A stretch of DNA of 26,870 bases, taken from contig JBDTNY010000035.1 of assembly GCA_039933515.1 (NCBI GenBank), positions 1-26,870 of the forward strand, in the 5' to 3' direction. Under the pieces are notes generated by a model. It saw nothing but the letters and a program-made list of their open reading frames with translations, was not told the DNA's origin and ran no database searches. Positions 15,787 to 23,286 of this stretch are shown here, one piece after another. Every line of letters begins with the position of its first letter. Position 1 is the stretch's first letter. The translations under genes and the position numbers were made by a program. This stretch comes from JAOUEA01 sp039933515. Its GTDB lineage: Bacteria; Actinomycetota; UBA4738; HRBIN12.

Positions 15787-17163
15787 ATGAAACGACGCAC
15801 CGCATCGATGGCCGCCGTGATCGCGCTGGCGGCGATGCTTCCGGGCACGTCGAGCGCCCGGCCCATACGCCCCGACGCGCCATTCATCACCTCCGAGCCG
15901 CCGATGATCGTCGCACTCCAGCCTGGGCTCGACATCACCCCGATCATGAACTCCGGGGAGCTGATCGGCGGCAGGCTCGGGGGCTTCCAGCTCACGGGCG
16001 TCCCCGATGGGATCGGCGTGTATCAGAGCTCGACGGGCCGGCTCGAGGTCTTCGTGAACCACGAGCTCTCGTACCGCTACGGCGACCCCGCATGGTCCCG
16101 CGTGTCACACCTGTCGCTCAACCTGCAGGGCCAGGTCGTGGCGGCGAGCTATGCCGTCGACGGCACCGAAGGCTACGAGTACTTCTGCTCCGCCACGATG
16201 GACACGATCGCCGGCGTCCCCTGGTACTTCGCCGGCGAGGAGTGGATCGGCTCGCCGCAGGGCGGGATGTCGATCGCCATCAACGCGGTGACGGGGCAGG
16301 TGCTCGAGACGCCGCAGTTCGGCGCGCTGAACCACGAGAACGTTGCGCCCGTCAAAGGGCTCAGCCAGGCTGTGATGTACCTGTCGGAGGACTCGTTCCG
16401 GGTTCGTTCGCAGGCCTACAGCTACTTCTCCGACACCTTCACGCAGGCCCTGCGGGGCAAGGGCGCCTTCGCGGTCTGGGTGCCCGACGACCAGGGAGAT
16501 GGAGACCCATCGGCGAACGACATCGCCAAGGGCGAGGTCCTCGATGGACGTTTCGTCACGATCCCCCACGTCGGGCGGTTCGACGGGCTGCAGCTCAACG
16601 AGGTGGCCGAATCCCTCGGATCGTTCAACTTCGTGCGGATCGAGGACGCCGCGCCGGACCCCGCGAACCCCGGCGTCGTCTACCTCTCCGACACCGGTGC
16701 GAACAAGGCCGACACGAAGCACGGTCGCGTCTACAAGCTCACCTACGACGCGGCGCACCCGCGGCGGGCATCGCTCGAGGTCGTCCTCGACGGCGACAAC
16801 GGCGACGATCTCGTGAACCCCGACAACCTGGGCATCAGCGACCAGGCGCTCGTGATCCAGGAGGATCGTAACGACACCTCCTCCGGGTACGCGAGGATCC
16901 AGGTGTACGACCTGGCGACGGAGACCCTGACCGCCGTGGCGCAGCTCGACCCGTCTGATGTTGCGATCGACCGCGGTGGCGGCCCCGGCGTCTGGGAGTC
17001 CAGCGGTGCGGTCGACGTAAGCGACTTCTTCGGGGACGGCTACTGGCTGCTGGACGTCCAGGCGCACAAGACCAAGGTTCGCCAACAGGGGATCGATCTG
17101 AGGGTCGACTCCGCCGTCGGCCAGCGCGGGCAGCTGCTGCTGGTCTACATCCCGGGCACGTAG
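15787..17163 (+). CDS. Secreted PhoX/DUF839-like beta-propeller protein
   Basis: 458 residues. A Sec signal peptide is clear: MKRR, a hydrophobic core at about 7-18, and cleavage probably after TSSA near residue 24. The mature part resembles PhoX-type (DUF839) phosphatase-like proteins: LEVFVNHELSY with the conserved NHE, a GEEW motif, and repeated blade-like blocks such as NPGVVYLSDTG, HGRVYKLTYD and VNPDNLGI. PhoX enzymes are Ca/Fe-dependent alkaline phosphatases, but catalytic ligands could not all be placed, so phosphatase activity is only possible. ATG at 15787 is preceded by GGGGGACGAG; an in-frame start at 15706 would bury the signal peptide. Divergent from the aminotransferase gene. 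Confidence 0.75.
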   Translation: MKRRTASMAAVIALAAMLPGTSSARPIRPDAPFITSEPPMIVALQPGLDITPIMNSGELIGGRLGGFQLTGVPDGIGVYQSSTGRLEVFVNHELSYRYGDPAWSRVSHLSLNLQGQVVAASYAVDGTEGYEYFCSATMDTIAGVPWYFAGEEWIGSPQGGMSIAINAVTGQVLETPQFGALNHENVAPVKGLSQAVMYLSEDSFRVRSQAYSYFSDTFTQALRGKGAFAVWVPDDQGDGDPSANDIAKGEVLDGRFVTIPHVGRFDGLQLNEVAESLGSFNFVRIEDAAPDPANPGVVYLSDTGANKADTKHGRVYKLTYDAAHPRRASLEVVLDGDNGDDLVNPDNLGISDQALVIQEDRNDTSSGYARIQVYDLATETLTAVAQLDPSDVAIDRGGGPGVWESSGAVDVSDFFGDGYWLLDVQAHKTKVRQQGIDLRVDSAVGQRGQLLLVYIPGT

Positions 17164-17176
17164 GCCCGGGGGTCAG

Positions 17177-17196
17177 GCAGGAAGGATCGATCCTGC
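17177..17196. terminator. Possible bidirectional hairpin between convergent genes
   Basis: GCAGGA (17177-17182) can pair with TCCTGC (17191-17196); the perfect palindrome AGGATCGATCCT (17183-17194) is an alternative fold. It lies in the 37-nt gap between the convergent PhoX-like and amidohydrolase genes. There is no U-tract, so intrinsic termination is uncertain. Confidence 0.3.
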
Positions 17197-17200
17197 GGGC

Positions 17201-18454
17201 TCAGTCCCCCGTCAGGTCCTTCACGACCTGGCCGCCCTTCATCACGAAGGCGACCTGCTCGAGCGTCGAGATGTCCTCGAGCGGGTCGCCCGCCACCGCC
17301 ACGAGGTCCGCGAACTTCCCGGGCTCGATCGAGCCGAGGTCGTGGGTTGCCCTGAGCAGCTCGGCGCTCACGATCGTCGCGCTGCGGATCGCCTGCATCG
17401 GCGTCATGCCGTGACGGACCATATAGGCGAACTGCCGGGCCACGTCTCGGTGCGGGTACACCCCGCTGTCGGTGCCGTATGCGATCTTCACGCCCGCCTT
17501 CACCGACTTCGCGAAGCCGTCGCGCTGGGCGTCGGTGGTTTCCCGGTTCTTCCGCAGGGAGTTCGGCGACCATCCCGCCCGGGTCCCTTCTTCCTCGATC
17601 CAATCGCCGCAGTAGATGTCGGCGACCAGGTACGTGCCGTGTTCGGCCATGAGCGCGATGCACTCGTCGTCCATGAGCGAGCCGTGTTCGATCGAACCGA
17701 CCCCCGCGCGCACCGCGCGCTTGATGCCCTCGGGACCGTGCGCGTGCGCGGCGACGTACGTGTCGTAGAGCGCGGCCTCCTCGACCGCAGCACGGATCTC
17801 CTCCTCGCTGAACTCCGGCGCGCCGGGGTTCGTGCCTTCGGTGAGCACCGCACCGGTCGCGATCACCTTGATCTGCGCCGCGCCACGATGGAGGATCTCG
17901 CGCACCACCTTGCGGACCTCGTTGGGCGAGTTCGCGACGCCGAACCGCAGGTCGCGCGGGAGCCGCTCGTCGACGTCGACCGCCAGGCCGGGGATGTCGC
18001 CCCCGCCGGTCGACGACGTCACGTAGGCGCCGGCGCAGAACATGCGCGGGCCGGGCGTCCAGCCGGCATCGATCGCGTCGCGAAGTGCGATGTCGACGAA
18101 CGCTCGGAAGGTCCCCACGTCGCGGACCGTCGTGAAGCCGGCAATCAGCGTGTCGCGGGCGTTGCGGACACCCGCCATCGCCTCCTGGGCTGCGCTTCGC
18201 ACCACGAGTGCCGCGTACGTCTCGCTCCCGTCGACGTCGCCGATCATGTGGGCGTGCATGTCCATCAGTCCGGGCACGACCGTGTGGCCGGTTAGTTCGA
18301 TCACCCGATCGCCCTCCCGCGGGGGCGAGCCGTCGTCGGGCTCGACGGACATGATCCGGTCGCCCTCGATCGTGACGGCCTGGCCGGTCAGCACGCGCTC
18401 CCCCACGACGTCCACGAGCCGTCCGGCCTTCACGATGGTGCGCGATGTCTCCAT
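17201..18454 (-). CDS. Metal-dependent amidohydrolase (prolidase/imidazolonepropionase-like)
   Basis: 417 residues of the amidohydrolase superfamily, COG1228-type TIM barrel. Metal-site motifs are complete: HAH at His67/His69 (MDMHAH), Lys196 in QIKVIATG (probable carbamylated bridging Lys), His237/His239 in AAHAHG, His257 in SIEHGS, and Asp329 in YGTDSG. The pattern resembles characterised Xaa-Pro or Xaa-Arg dipeptidases of this group, so a peptide or N-acyl amide substrate is likely but not proven. No signal peptide. ATG at 18454 is preceded by TATCCT 6 nt upstream and no Shine-Dalgarno. It lies 17 nt after the MBL-fold gene on the same strand. Confidence 0.9.
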   Translation of the reverse strand: METSRTIVKAGRLVDVVGERVLTGQAVTIEGDRIMSVEPDDGSPPREGDRVIELTGHTVVPGLMDMHAHMIGDVDGSETYAALVVRSAAQEAMAGVRNARDTLIAGFTTVRDVGTFRAFVDIALRDAIDAGWTPGPRMFCAGAYVTSSTGGGDIPGLAVDVDERLPRDLRFGVANSPNEVRKVVREILHRGAAQIKVIATGAVLTEGTNPGAPEFSEEEIRAAVEEAALYDTYVAAHAHGPEGIKRAVRAGVGSIEHGSLMDDECIALMAEHGTYLVADIYCGDWIEEEGTRAGWSPNSLRKNRETTDAQRDGFAKSVKAGVKIAYGTDSGVYPHRDVARQFAYMVRHGMTPMQAIRSATIVSAELLRATHDLGSIEPGKFADLVAVAGDPLEDISTLEQVAFVMKGGQVVKDLTGD

Positions 18455-18460
18455 CGCCGG

Positions 18461-18466
18461 AGGATA
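18461..18466 (-). promoter_or_regulatory. Leaderless-type -10 box of the amidohydrolase gene
   Basis: On the minus strand TATCCT ends 6 nt before the ATG at 18454. It would give the amidohydrolase its own start within the three-gene set. Confidence 0.4.
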
Positions 18467-18471
18467 GTCCG

Positions 18472-19230
18472 TCACGGGGTCGACGACGCCGCGAGGGCGC
18501 GGAGCTCGACGCCGTCGAACACGCGGCCGTGGCCCCCGCAGACCCGCGACGCCGGCACATCGGCGAGGCGCGTCAGCGACGCACGGAAGGCCGCTTCGTC
18601 GTCCCACGACATCAGGTCGTCGACGTACGCAGCGTCGCCTGTGAAGAGCGTCCAGGTCGCCGGCTCCCACAGCGCGATCGAGCCCACCGTGTGCCCGGGG
18701 ACGTGGAGCACCTCGAACCTCCGGTCGCCCAGATCGACGACGTCGCCTTCCCCGAGGAACGCCGTGGGCTCCGCGCCGGGCGTGACCCACGCCTCCAGGT
18801 CGAACCCCTCCGACGGGACGGCGCTGACCGCCACGTCGGGCACCGGGTAGCCGTAGTGCGCGAAGATCTCGGCCGTTCCTTCAGCGAACCGCTCGCGAAG
18901 GAGCCGCAGCGGGAAGGGCACGCGCACGTCGTCGGCGTCGTCTGTATGGCACCGGCGGTCGTCGAACTCGTGCAGGCCGCCCGTGTGGTCGAAGTGCCCG
19001 TGCGTGGCCACCGCGACGATCGGACGGCCCTGGGTCAGCGGCACCACGAACGGCAGCAGCGAGCCCACGCCGTTCCCCGCGTCGACCACGAGGTCGGCGT
19101 CGCGCCCGCGCACGTGCCACACGTTCGAGACCAGCAGCGGGTCGATGAAGGGCTCGACGAGCAGCGTCAGACCCTCGGCGATCTCCTCGCCCCGGAACCA
19201 AGCGTCCGCGACCGGCAGCTTGCCGGTCAC
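18472..19230 (-). CDS. Metallo-beta-lactamase-fold hydrolase (glyoxalase II-like)
   Basis: 252 residues. The zinc motif HxHxDH is intact (His77, His79, Asp81, His82 in THGHFDHTGG), with further ligands His180 (HVPGHTVGS) and Asp199 (FTGDAA) and a final His234 (GGHGRVF). It belongs to the broad glyoxalase II/lactonase group hydrolysing thioesters, lactones or related bonds; substrate unknown. GTG at 19230 overlaps the decarboxylase stop (GTGA, 19227-19230), so the two are translationally coupled. The open frame continues far upstream through the decarboxylase gene as a shadow only. Confidence 0.9.
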   Translation of the reverse strand: MTGKLPVADAWFRGEEIAEGLTLLVEPFIDPLLVSNVWHVRGRDADLVVDAGNGVGSLLPFVVPLTQGRPIVAVATHGHFDHTGGLHEFDDRRCHTDDADDVRVPFPLRLLRERFAEGTAEIFAHYGYPVPDVAVSAVPSEGFDLEAWVTPGAEPTAFLGEGDVVDLGDRRFEVLHVPGHTVGSIALWEPATWTLFTGDAAYVDDLMSWDDEAAFRASLTRLADVPASRVCGGHGRVFDGVELRALAASSTP

Positions 19231-20465
19231 ACGCGCTCCTCGAAGCAGACCGCGCCGGCGGACTCTCGAAGGCAGTGCTCGCTCGTCATCGACGCGTTGT
19301 AGCTGCCCACTCCGATCGCGGCCACGATGTCGCCCTCGGCCACCTCGGGGAACGGAAGGTCGACCGCGAACAGGTCGTCGCCCTCGTTGATATGACCGGT
19401 GATCGTGACCTCGTGTACCGGCTCCGCGTCGGCCGCCCGGCACAAGACGAGATCGAGCAGCGCCCCGTATACGAAGTGCTCGCACATCACGTTCCAGCCG
19501 GTGTCGAGCCCGACGAACGTGTGACCCTCGCGGGCCTCGACCGTGACGACCTCGGCCAGGTGGATCGCGGACTCCTTCACCAGGAAGTCGCCGGGCTCGG
19601 TGGCCACGACCACGCCGAGCGGCGCCAGGTGACGTTCGAGGATGCCGGCCCAGGCCGTGAGATCGAGCGGGCGGTCGCCCGGACGTTGCGGTACCCCGAG
19701 CCCGCCGCCGGTGTTCACCTCTTGGACCGGGCACCCTTCGGCTTGCAGGAGCGCCACCATCTCGGCACCCCGCCGCACGGTCTCCTCGAAGTCGGGGAGA
19801 CCCTCGTCGAGATAGCCGTCGCCCACATGGAAGTGCACGGTGTCGAGTGTGAGCCCGTGTCGCGCGGCGATCGCAAGCGCATCGGGGAGCTGTTCGGCGA
19901 ATATCCCGAACTTCGTAGGGCGCGGCCCGGTATACAGGGTCTCGCCGCCGCCCTCGCGGCTCGCGCCGATCCGAGGATTCACGCGGATCCCGAGGGACGT
20001 GCCGGGCGCGAACCGCCCGACCCGATCGAGCTGGGTCAGCAGGTCGACGTTCAGATGCACGCCGGCCTCCAGGATCCGCGCGAGGTCGCGATCGCTCACG
20101 TTCGTGCCGGTGTAGCTGATCTCCGCGGGGGCCCAGCCGTGGTCGAGCGCCCACGTGATCTCGCCCGGGGAACAGACGTCGACGCCCACGGTCGGCAGGC
20201 GCTCCCGCAGGAACCGCAGCAAGGTCGGTTCGCGCTGCGCTTTCAGGGCGAGCCGGACGAGACCGCGGAGGCCGGCGCCCGCGAAGGCGCCCTCGAGCGC
20301 GCGAGCTTGCTCCTCGACGCGGACCAGGTCGTAGGCGTACAGCGGCGTGCCCCGGTCGCGCGCAAGCGCCTCGGCATCGCGGCCCGCGATCGTGAGCGCG
20401 CCGCCGCGAACCTCGAGCCCGGGCCGGGCCCACCAGGTGCGTTCCTCCAGGGTGGTCGTGCGCAT
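19227..20465 (-). CDS. Diaminopimelate-decarboxylase-like PLP enzyme with altered active site
   Basis: 412 residues, fold-type III group IV decarboxylase. Recognisable: PLP lysine K75 in LALKA (usual YAxKAN), VDVCSPGEI, HFHVG (His211, His213), the phosphate loop NTGGGLG (253-255), EPGDFL (usual EPGRxL), YGA, and GSYNAS (Tyr389). The usual HCESGD segment that donates the catalytic Cys and substrate-binding Glu reads HINEGD (Ile359, Asn360), and the EPGR arginine is Asp293. This is therefore unlikely to be ordinary LysA; it may act on another amino acid or carry out another PLP reaction. ATG at 20465 follows a TAGCCT box. First gene of a set with MBL-fold and amidohydrolase genes. Confidence 0.85.
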   Translation of the reverse strand: MRTTTLEERTWWARPGLEVRGGALTIAGRDAEALARDRGTPLYAYDLVRVEEQARALEGAFAGAGLRGLVRLALKAQREPTLLRFLRERLPTVGVDVCSPGEITWALDHGWAPAEISYTGTNVSDRDLARILEAGVHLNVDLLTQLDRVGRFAPGTSLGIRVNPRIGASREGGGETLYTGPRPTKFGIFAEQLPDALAIAARHGLTLDTVHFHVGDGYLDEGLPDFEETVRRGAEMVALLQAEGCPVQEVNTGGGLGVPQRPGDRPLDLTAWAGILERHLAPLGVVVATEPGDFLVKESAIHLAEVVTVEAREGHTFVGLDTGWNVMCEHFVYGALLDLVLCRAADAEPVHEVTITGHINEGDDLFAVDLPFPEVAEGDIVAAIGVGSYNASMTSEHCLRESAGAVCFEERV

Positions 20466-20471
20466 GCCCAG

Positions 20472-20477
20472 AGGCTA
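20472..20477 (-). promoter_or_regulatory. Leaderless-type -10 box overlapping upstream stop codon
   Basis: On the minus strand TAGCCT ends 6 nt before the decarboxylase ATG, and its TAG is the stop codon of the preceding membrane protein gene (20475-20477). Confidence 0.4.
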
Positions 20478-21023
20478 CCGGTCGCGGCGACGGCGGGCAG
20501 GCCCGCCGGTCATCGCCTCGAGCACGGTGTGCTGTCCGGTGTTCTCCACGATCGCCAGCCACCCGCCGGCCAGGGCGGTCAACCCGGCGAGCAGAGCCAC
20601 CAGCGATCCGATCGCGCCGCCTCGGTGGAGGGCGGCGCCGGTCGCGGCCGCGGCCACGAGGCGATCCGACGTCACGTCCACGACCTCGCCGGGCGCCAGG
20701 ACCCCCGAGAGCATCAGCACCCAGGCGCCGCCGAGCATCGCCCATCGGAAGGGTGCGGCACGCTCGGTCACCGGCAGGCCGGCGTAGCGAAGACCCACGA
20801 CGACCAGCGCGACGCCCGCCACCAGGGCGACGAGTCCCGTCGTGCCTCGGACGCCCGCCCACGAGGTTGATCCGGGCGGGGTGTCGCCTCCGCTCCACGC
20901 GATCGCGTACCACGGCAGCAGGGTCGACAGTCCGGCCAGGGCTCCGCTGCCCACGACCATCACCGCCGAGAGCGACAGCCGGCCGCTGCGTAACGCATGC
21001 CGGAACGCTCGCCACGGCGGCAC
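20475..21023 (-). CDS. Four-helix membrane protein, unrecognised
   Basis: About 182 residues with four hydrophobic segments: SLSAVMVVGSGALAGLSTLL, TGLVALVAGVALVVVGL, WAMLGGAWVLMLSGVL and IGSLVALLAGLTALAGGWL. A short basic tail (ARRRRDR) ends it, and a conserved-looking LLPWY lies after the first helix. Actinobacterial proteins of this layout are usually annotated as Trp-rich or hypothetical membrane proteins. GTG at 21023 is my choice, with GAGG upstream; the start is uncertain because no ATG is suitable and the open frame continues upstream without homology. Divergent from the gene at 21154. Confidence 0.6.
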   Translation of the reverse strand: MPPWRAFRHALRSGRLSLSAVMVVGSGALAGLSTLLPWYAIAWSGGDTPPGSTSWAGVRGTTGLVALVAGVALVVVGLRYAGLPVTERAAPFRWAMLGGAWVLMLSGVLAPGEVVDVTSDRLVAAAATGAALHRGGAIGSLVALLAGLTALAGGWLAIVENTGQHTVLEAMTGGPARRRRDR

Positions 21024-21153
21024 GGGGGCTGCCTCTGCACGATCGTTCCTCGCGTCGATCAGCGTCCCTCCATCCGGGTCACATCCTTGCCGCCGCGGCT
21101 CGATCGCGCAACGAACGTGGGGCGCCGCGCCGTGCCTGTGGAACGATGGTGCG

Positions 21154-21708
21154 ATGGGGACGCGAGCGGCGACCGCGGTTCGGATCGCCAGGCTGGCGAC
21201 GCCGGCATGCCTTCTCGTGGCGGGCGCCGGCTTCCTGCTCGCGTCGTGGGACGAGCTCACCTGCGTCGGGGACTCGATCTGCGCGAATAAGGCGGCGGTC
21301 GCGGCGCTCGTCTCGATCGGCTGTCTGATCGCGATCGGCTGGAGTGGCTGGCGGGGATGGCAGATCCTGCGGAACCCCGGCGACGAGATCCCCGACGGAC
21401 CGGCCTGGGGGCTGGGGAGCCTGTTCACGGCCGGCATGATCGCGACGGCGTTGCTGATCCCGGTCGCGCGCTGCTCCGAGGGCGTGCACCTTGATCGGAT
21501 CTTCCGGCTCTGCATCGAAGGCACGACCCGGCTCGCGGCCGTCGATCAAACGTGGCTGAAGTGGCTCGTTGCGGTCGTGGCGGTCGCCGGGGGCGGCGCG
21601 GTGATCTGGATGCGCCGGTGGTTGATGGGGCGGACGGTGGTCGCGGTGCTCGTCTGGGGATTCGGCATCGGCTGGCTCCTGCGCGACACGATGTGGCGCG
21701 GGTTGTGA
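21154..21708 (+). CDS. Multi-pass membrane protein, unrecognised
   Basis: 184 residues with about five hydrophobic segments (near 11-30, 45-64, 86-104, 136-152 and 160-176). An extracytoplasmic-looking loop carries two cysteines (ELTCVGDSICANK). There is no recognised domain. ATG at 21154 gives a protein starting just before the first helix with positive residues (TRAATAVRIAR). The longer in-frame start at 20842 would overlap the divergent membrane gene. No clear Shine-Dalgarno. Ends 14 nt before the tRNA gene on the other strand. Confidence 0.6.
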   Translation: MGTRAATAVRIARLATPACLLVAGAGFLLASWDELTCVGDSICANKAAVAALVSIGCLIAIGWSGWRGWQILRNPGDEIPDGPAWGLGSLFTAGMIATALLIPVARCSEGVHLDRIFRLCIEGTTRLAAVDQTWLKWLVAVVAVAGGGAVIWMRRWLMGRTVVAVLVWGFGIGWLLRDTMWRGL

Positions 21709-21722
21709 CCGCGGGCTGTTCT

Positions 21723-21799
21723 TGGTGGAGGTGAGGGGACTCGAACCCCTGACCTCTGCCGTGCGAAGGCAGCGCTCTACCGGGCTGAGCTACACCCCC
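21723..21799 (-). tRNA. tRNA-Ala(CGC)
   Basis: The minus strand reads as a full cloverleaf. The acceptor stem GGGGGTG/CACCTCC contains the G3:U70 pair that identifies alanine tRNA. The D arm is TAGCTCAGCCCGGTAGAGC, and the anticodon arm CTGCC-TTCGCAC-GGCAG has anticodon CGC. The T arm carries GGTTCGAGTCC, and the discriminator is A. The 3' CCA is encoded (21723-21725). It reads codon GCG, common in GC-rich genomes. Confidence 0.97.
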
Positions 21800-21843
21800 A
21801 GGAACATGGCAAGGGTAGCAAAGGCAACCGACGCGCCGGAAGG

Positions 21844-22479
21844 TCAGCCCTGGTCGCGGAACAGGTCGGCGTGCCGTTCCAGCGCGTCGTGCAAATCCCG
21901 CTGGACGAACGCGATCGAGAGGTCACCACGCGTCTTCTCGATCAGCGACCGCGCGACATCGGTCGAGCGCCGCAAGTTCATCGTGATCGCGTCGGGGTAA
22001 TCGATCGTGAGGAGCACGCCGTACATGTCCTCCATCGCGGCCAGCATCGACTCGCCTCTGGCAACGTCGCCACCTCGGAGCAGGTCCAGGATATGCCGGC
22101 GGCCCTCGCCGATCGCCTCGGCCATCCCGTTCAGGTACGGCGCGTCCTCGACGCCGAGATCCTCGGGGGCCGGCAGCTCCTCGCCCACCACGAGCGCGAA
22201 CGTGATGCGCGCCTCCGCGTACTCCTTCTGGGCGTCCTGCAGGTAACCAGCGAACCGCACGTCGGGGTGGTCGGCCACCGCGGCCAGGCCCGCTTCGATC
22301 GCGGCGCGGGACTCGCCGATCAGCTCGGTCGCGCGATCGAACTCCAGGCGGTGGATCGCGCGGATCGCGTTGGCGCTGGCGCGGATCGAGCGGCGGGCGA
22401 GCGGGAGGGCCTGTTCACGGGCGGCGGTCTTCGCGTCGAAGCGGGCGTGGACGTCGCGCGAGATGCCGTCGAGCTCCAC
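21844..22479 (-). CDS. Translin-family protein
   Basis: About 211 residues, mainly alpha-helical. Central QKEYAEARITFALV (EYAEA at 86-90) matches the acidic EYxEA helix of the translin/TRAX superfamily, whose Glu residues are catalytic in TRAX-type RNases. AMEDMYGVLLTIDYPD and NLRRSTDVARSLIEKTRGDL are the C-terminal helices typical of archaeal and bacterial members. An RNA- or ssDNA-binding or ribonuclease role is inferred from family. GTG at 22479 starts 7 nt after the stop of the upstream membrane protein gene; GTG at 22527 would add 16 residues and overlap that gene by 41 nt. Same operon as the SepX-like gene. Confidence 0.75.
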   Translation of the reverse strand: MELDGISRDVHARFDAKTAAREQALPLARRSIRASANAIRAIHRLEFDRATELIGESRAAIEAGLAAVADHPDVRFAGYLQDAQKEYAEARITFALVVGEELPAPEDLGVEDAPYLNGMAEAIGEGRRHILDLLRGGDVARGESMLAAMEDMYGVLLTIDYPDAITMNLRRSTDVARSLIEKTRGDLSIAFVQRDLHDALERHADLFRDQG

Positions 22480-22486
22480 CGCGCTC

Positions 22487-23053
22487 TCAGGCGCCGGCGG
22501 TGCGAACGACCACGTGGACGCGGTCACTCTCGCCGAGCGCGCCGAGTCCGTTGAAGGTAGGACGCGCCCAGGTGCTGCGGCCCTCGGCCACGTAGCGGGC
22601 TTGGGTCGCCGCGACCGGAACCGCGGATCGTGCGGGAACCGCGTGAGCTCCCGCGGGCTGCCCCTGCTCTCGATGCTTCATCGACAGCAGCAGCCAGACG
22701 TAGACGAGGAGCATGGCCCCGAGCAGGAACGAGACCGTCCACATGATGCGGAGGGGGGGCACGAGTCCGATCAGGAACGTGATCCCGATCGACTCGAGGA
22801 AGAAGACGAACACCTGCCTGCGCCGCTCGCGGGCCCGAGCTCGGCGTCGCTCGGTCTCACCGACGAACCGCATCCCCTTGCGAGGGGTCACGATCCATCG
22901 GCCACCGCCACCGTGCACTTCAGCTTGGGCCAAGAGCTCCATCCTGCGTTCGAAGTCGACCACGCTCCTGTCCGGCGAGTCCCGTCGGCGGCCCGTCGGG
23001 AGCAGGAGCACTCCCCACATGATGCCTAACGCACAGACGACCAGCCACTCCAC
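22487..23053 (-). CDS. sepX: SepX/GlpR-like membrane protein
   Basis: 188 residues. An N-terminal transmembrane helix (about 2-20), a polar linker with FERRMELLAQAE, a very basic stretch (RRRARARERRR), then a two-helix hairpin (about 79-124) and a cytoplasmic tail. This is the layout of actinobacterial SepX/GlpR, a divisome-associated membrane protein encoded near galU and moeA in Streptomyces, Corynebacterium and Mycobacterium (Rv0996 region). The neighbourhood here (galU-moeA-moaC just upstream) supports the match, but sequence identity is low and the name is tentative. GTG at 23053 has GGGAGG 7 nt upstream. A promoter and palindrome lie about 60-100 nt upstream. Confidence 0.55.
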   Translation of the reverse strand: MEWLVVCALGIMWGVLLLPTGRRRDSPDRSVVDFERRMELLAQAEVHGGGGRWIVTPRKGMRFVGETERRRARARERRRQVFVFFLESIGITFLIGLVPPLRIMWTVSFLLGAMLLVYVWLLLSMKHREQGQPAGAHAVPARSAVPVAATQARYVAEGRSTWARPTFNGLGALGESDRVHVVVRTAGA

Positions 23054-23111
23054 CGCCCAGCCTCCCGTCGCCGCGACCCCGGTGCAGACACAACATCTAG
23101 GCTGAGGCTGG

Positions 23112-23140
23112 AAGCTAGCACCACATATAGGGGCTCACAA
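23112..23140 (-). promoter_or_regulatory. Promoter of the SepX-like/translin operon
   Basis: On the minus strand TTGTGA (23135-23140), 17 nt, TAGCTT (23112-23117), predicting a start near 23105 and a leader of about 50 nt to the GTG at 23053. Confidence 0.5.
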
Positions 23141-23156
23141 TCACATCGATGTGATT
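23139..23156. promoter_or_regulatory. Perfect 18-bp palindrome, probable operator
   Basis: AATCACATCGATGTGATT is a perfect inverted repeat with no spacer. It overlaps the first two bases of the -35 box of the SepX-like/translin promoter and extends upstream, a position suited to a repressor or an activator. It is AT-rich against GC-rich surroundings. No poly-U follows on either strand. The 233-nt gap holding it (23054-23286) has no gene; the rest is the moaC 3' flank. Confidence 0.55.
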
Positions 23157-23286
23157 CGAAGAACTTTCTCACAAGCCGTCTTCCGGACACGTTCCGTTCA
23201 CCCCGGGGCGGTTACAACGGATGCCGTAGCACGAAACCCCACCCGAACGACCGACGAGTCTTCGCGCTGGTCGACGCGGTGGTCGG

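Noticed and set aside
18472..21015. An 847-codon open frame read as one large fusion protein
   Set aside because: Only its last 252 codons are homologous (MBL fold); the upstream part is Arg/Gly-rich shadow of the decarboxylase and membrane protein genes on the same strand in another frame.
21154..21708. Longer start at 20842 for the membrane protein
   Set aside because: The extension overlaps the divergent membrane protein gene and is low-complexity shadow sequence.
23139..23156. CRP/FNR-type binding site
   Set aside because: CRP sites read TGTGA-N6-TCACA; here the halves are in the opposite order with a 4-bp centre.
23139..23156. Intrinsic terminator hairpin
   Set aside because: The stem is AT-rich with no loop-forming spacer and no U-run on either side, and it sits at a -35 box.
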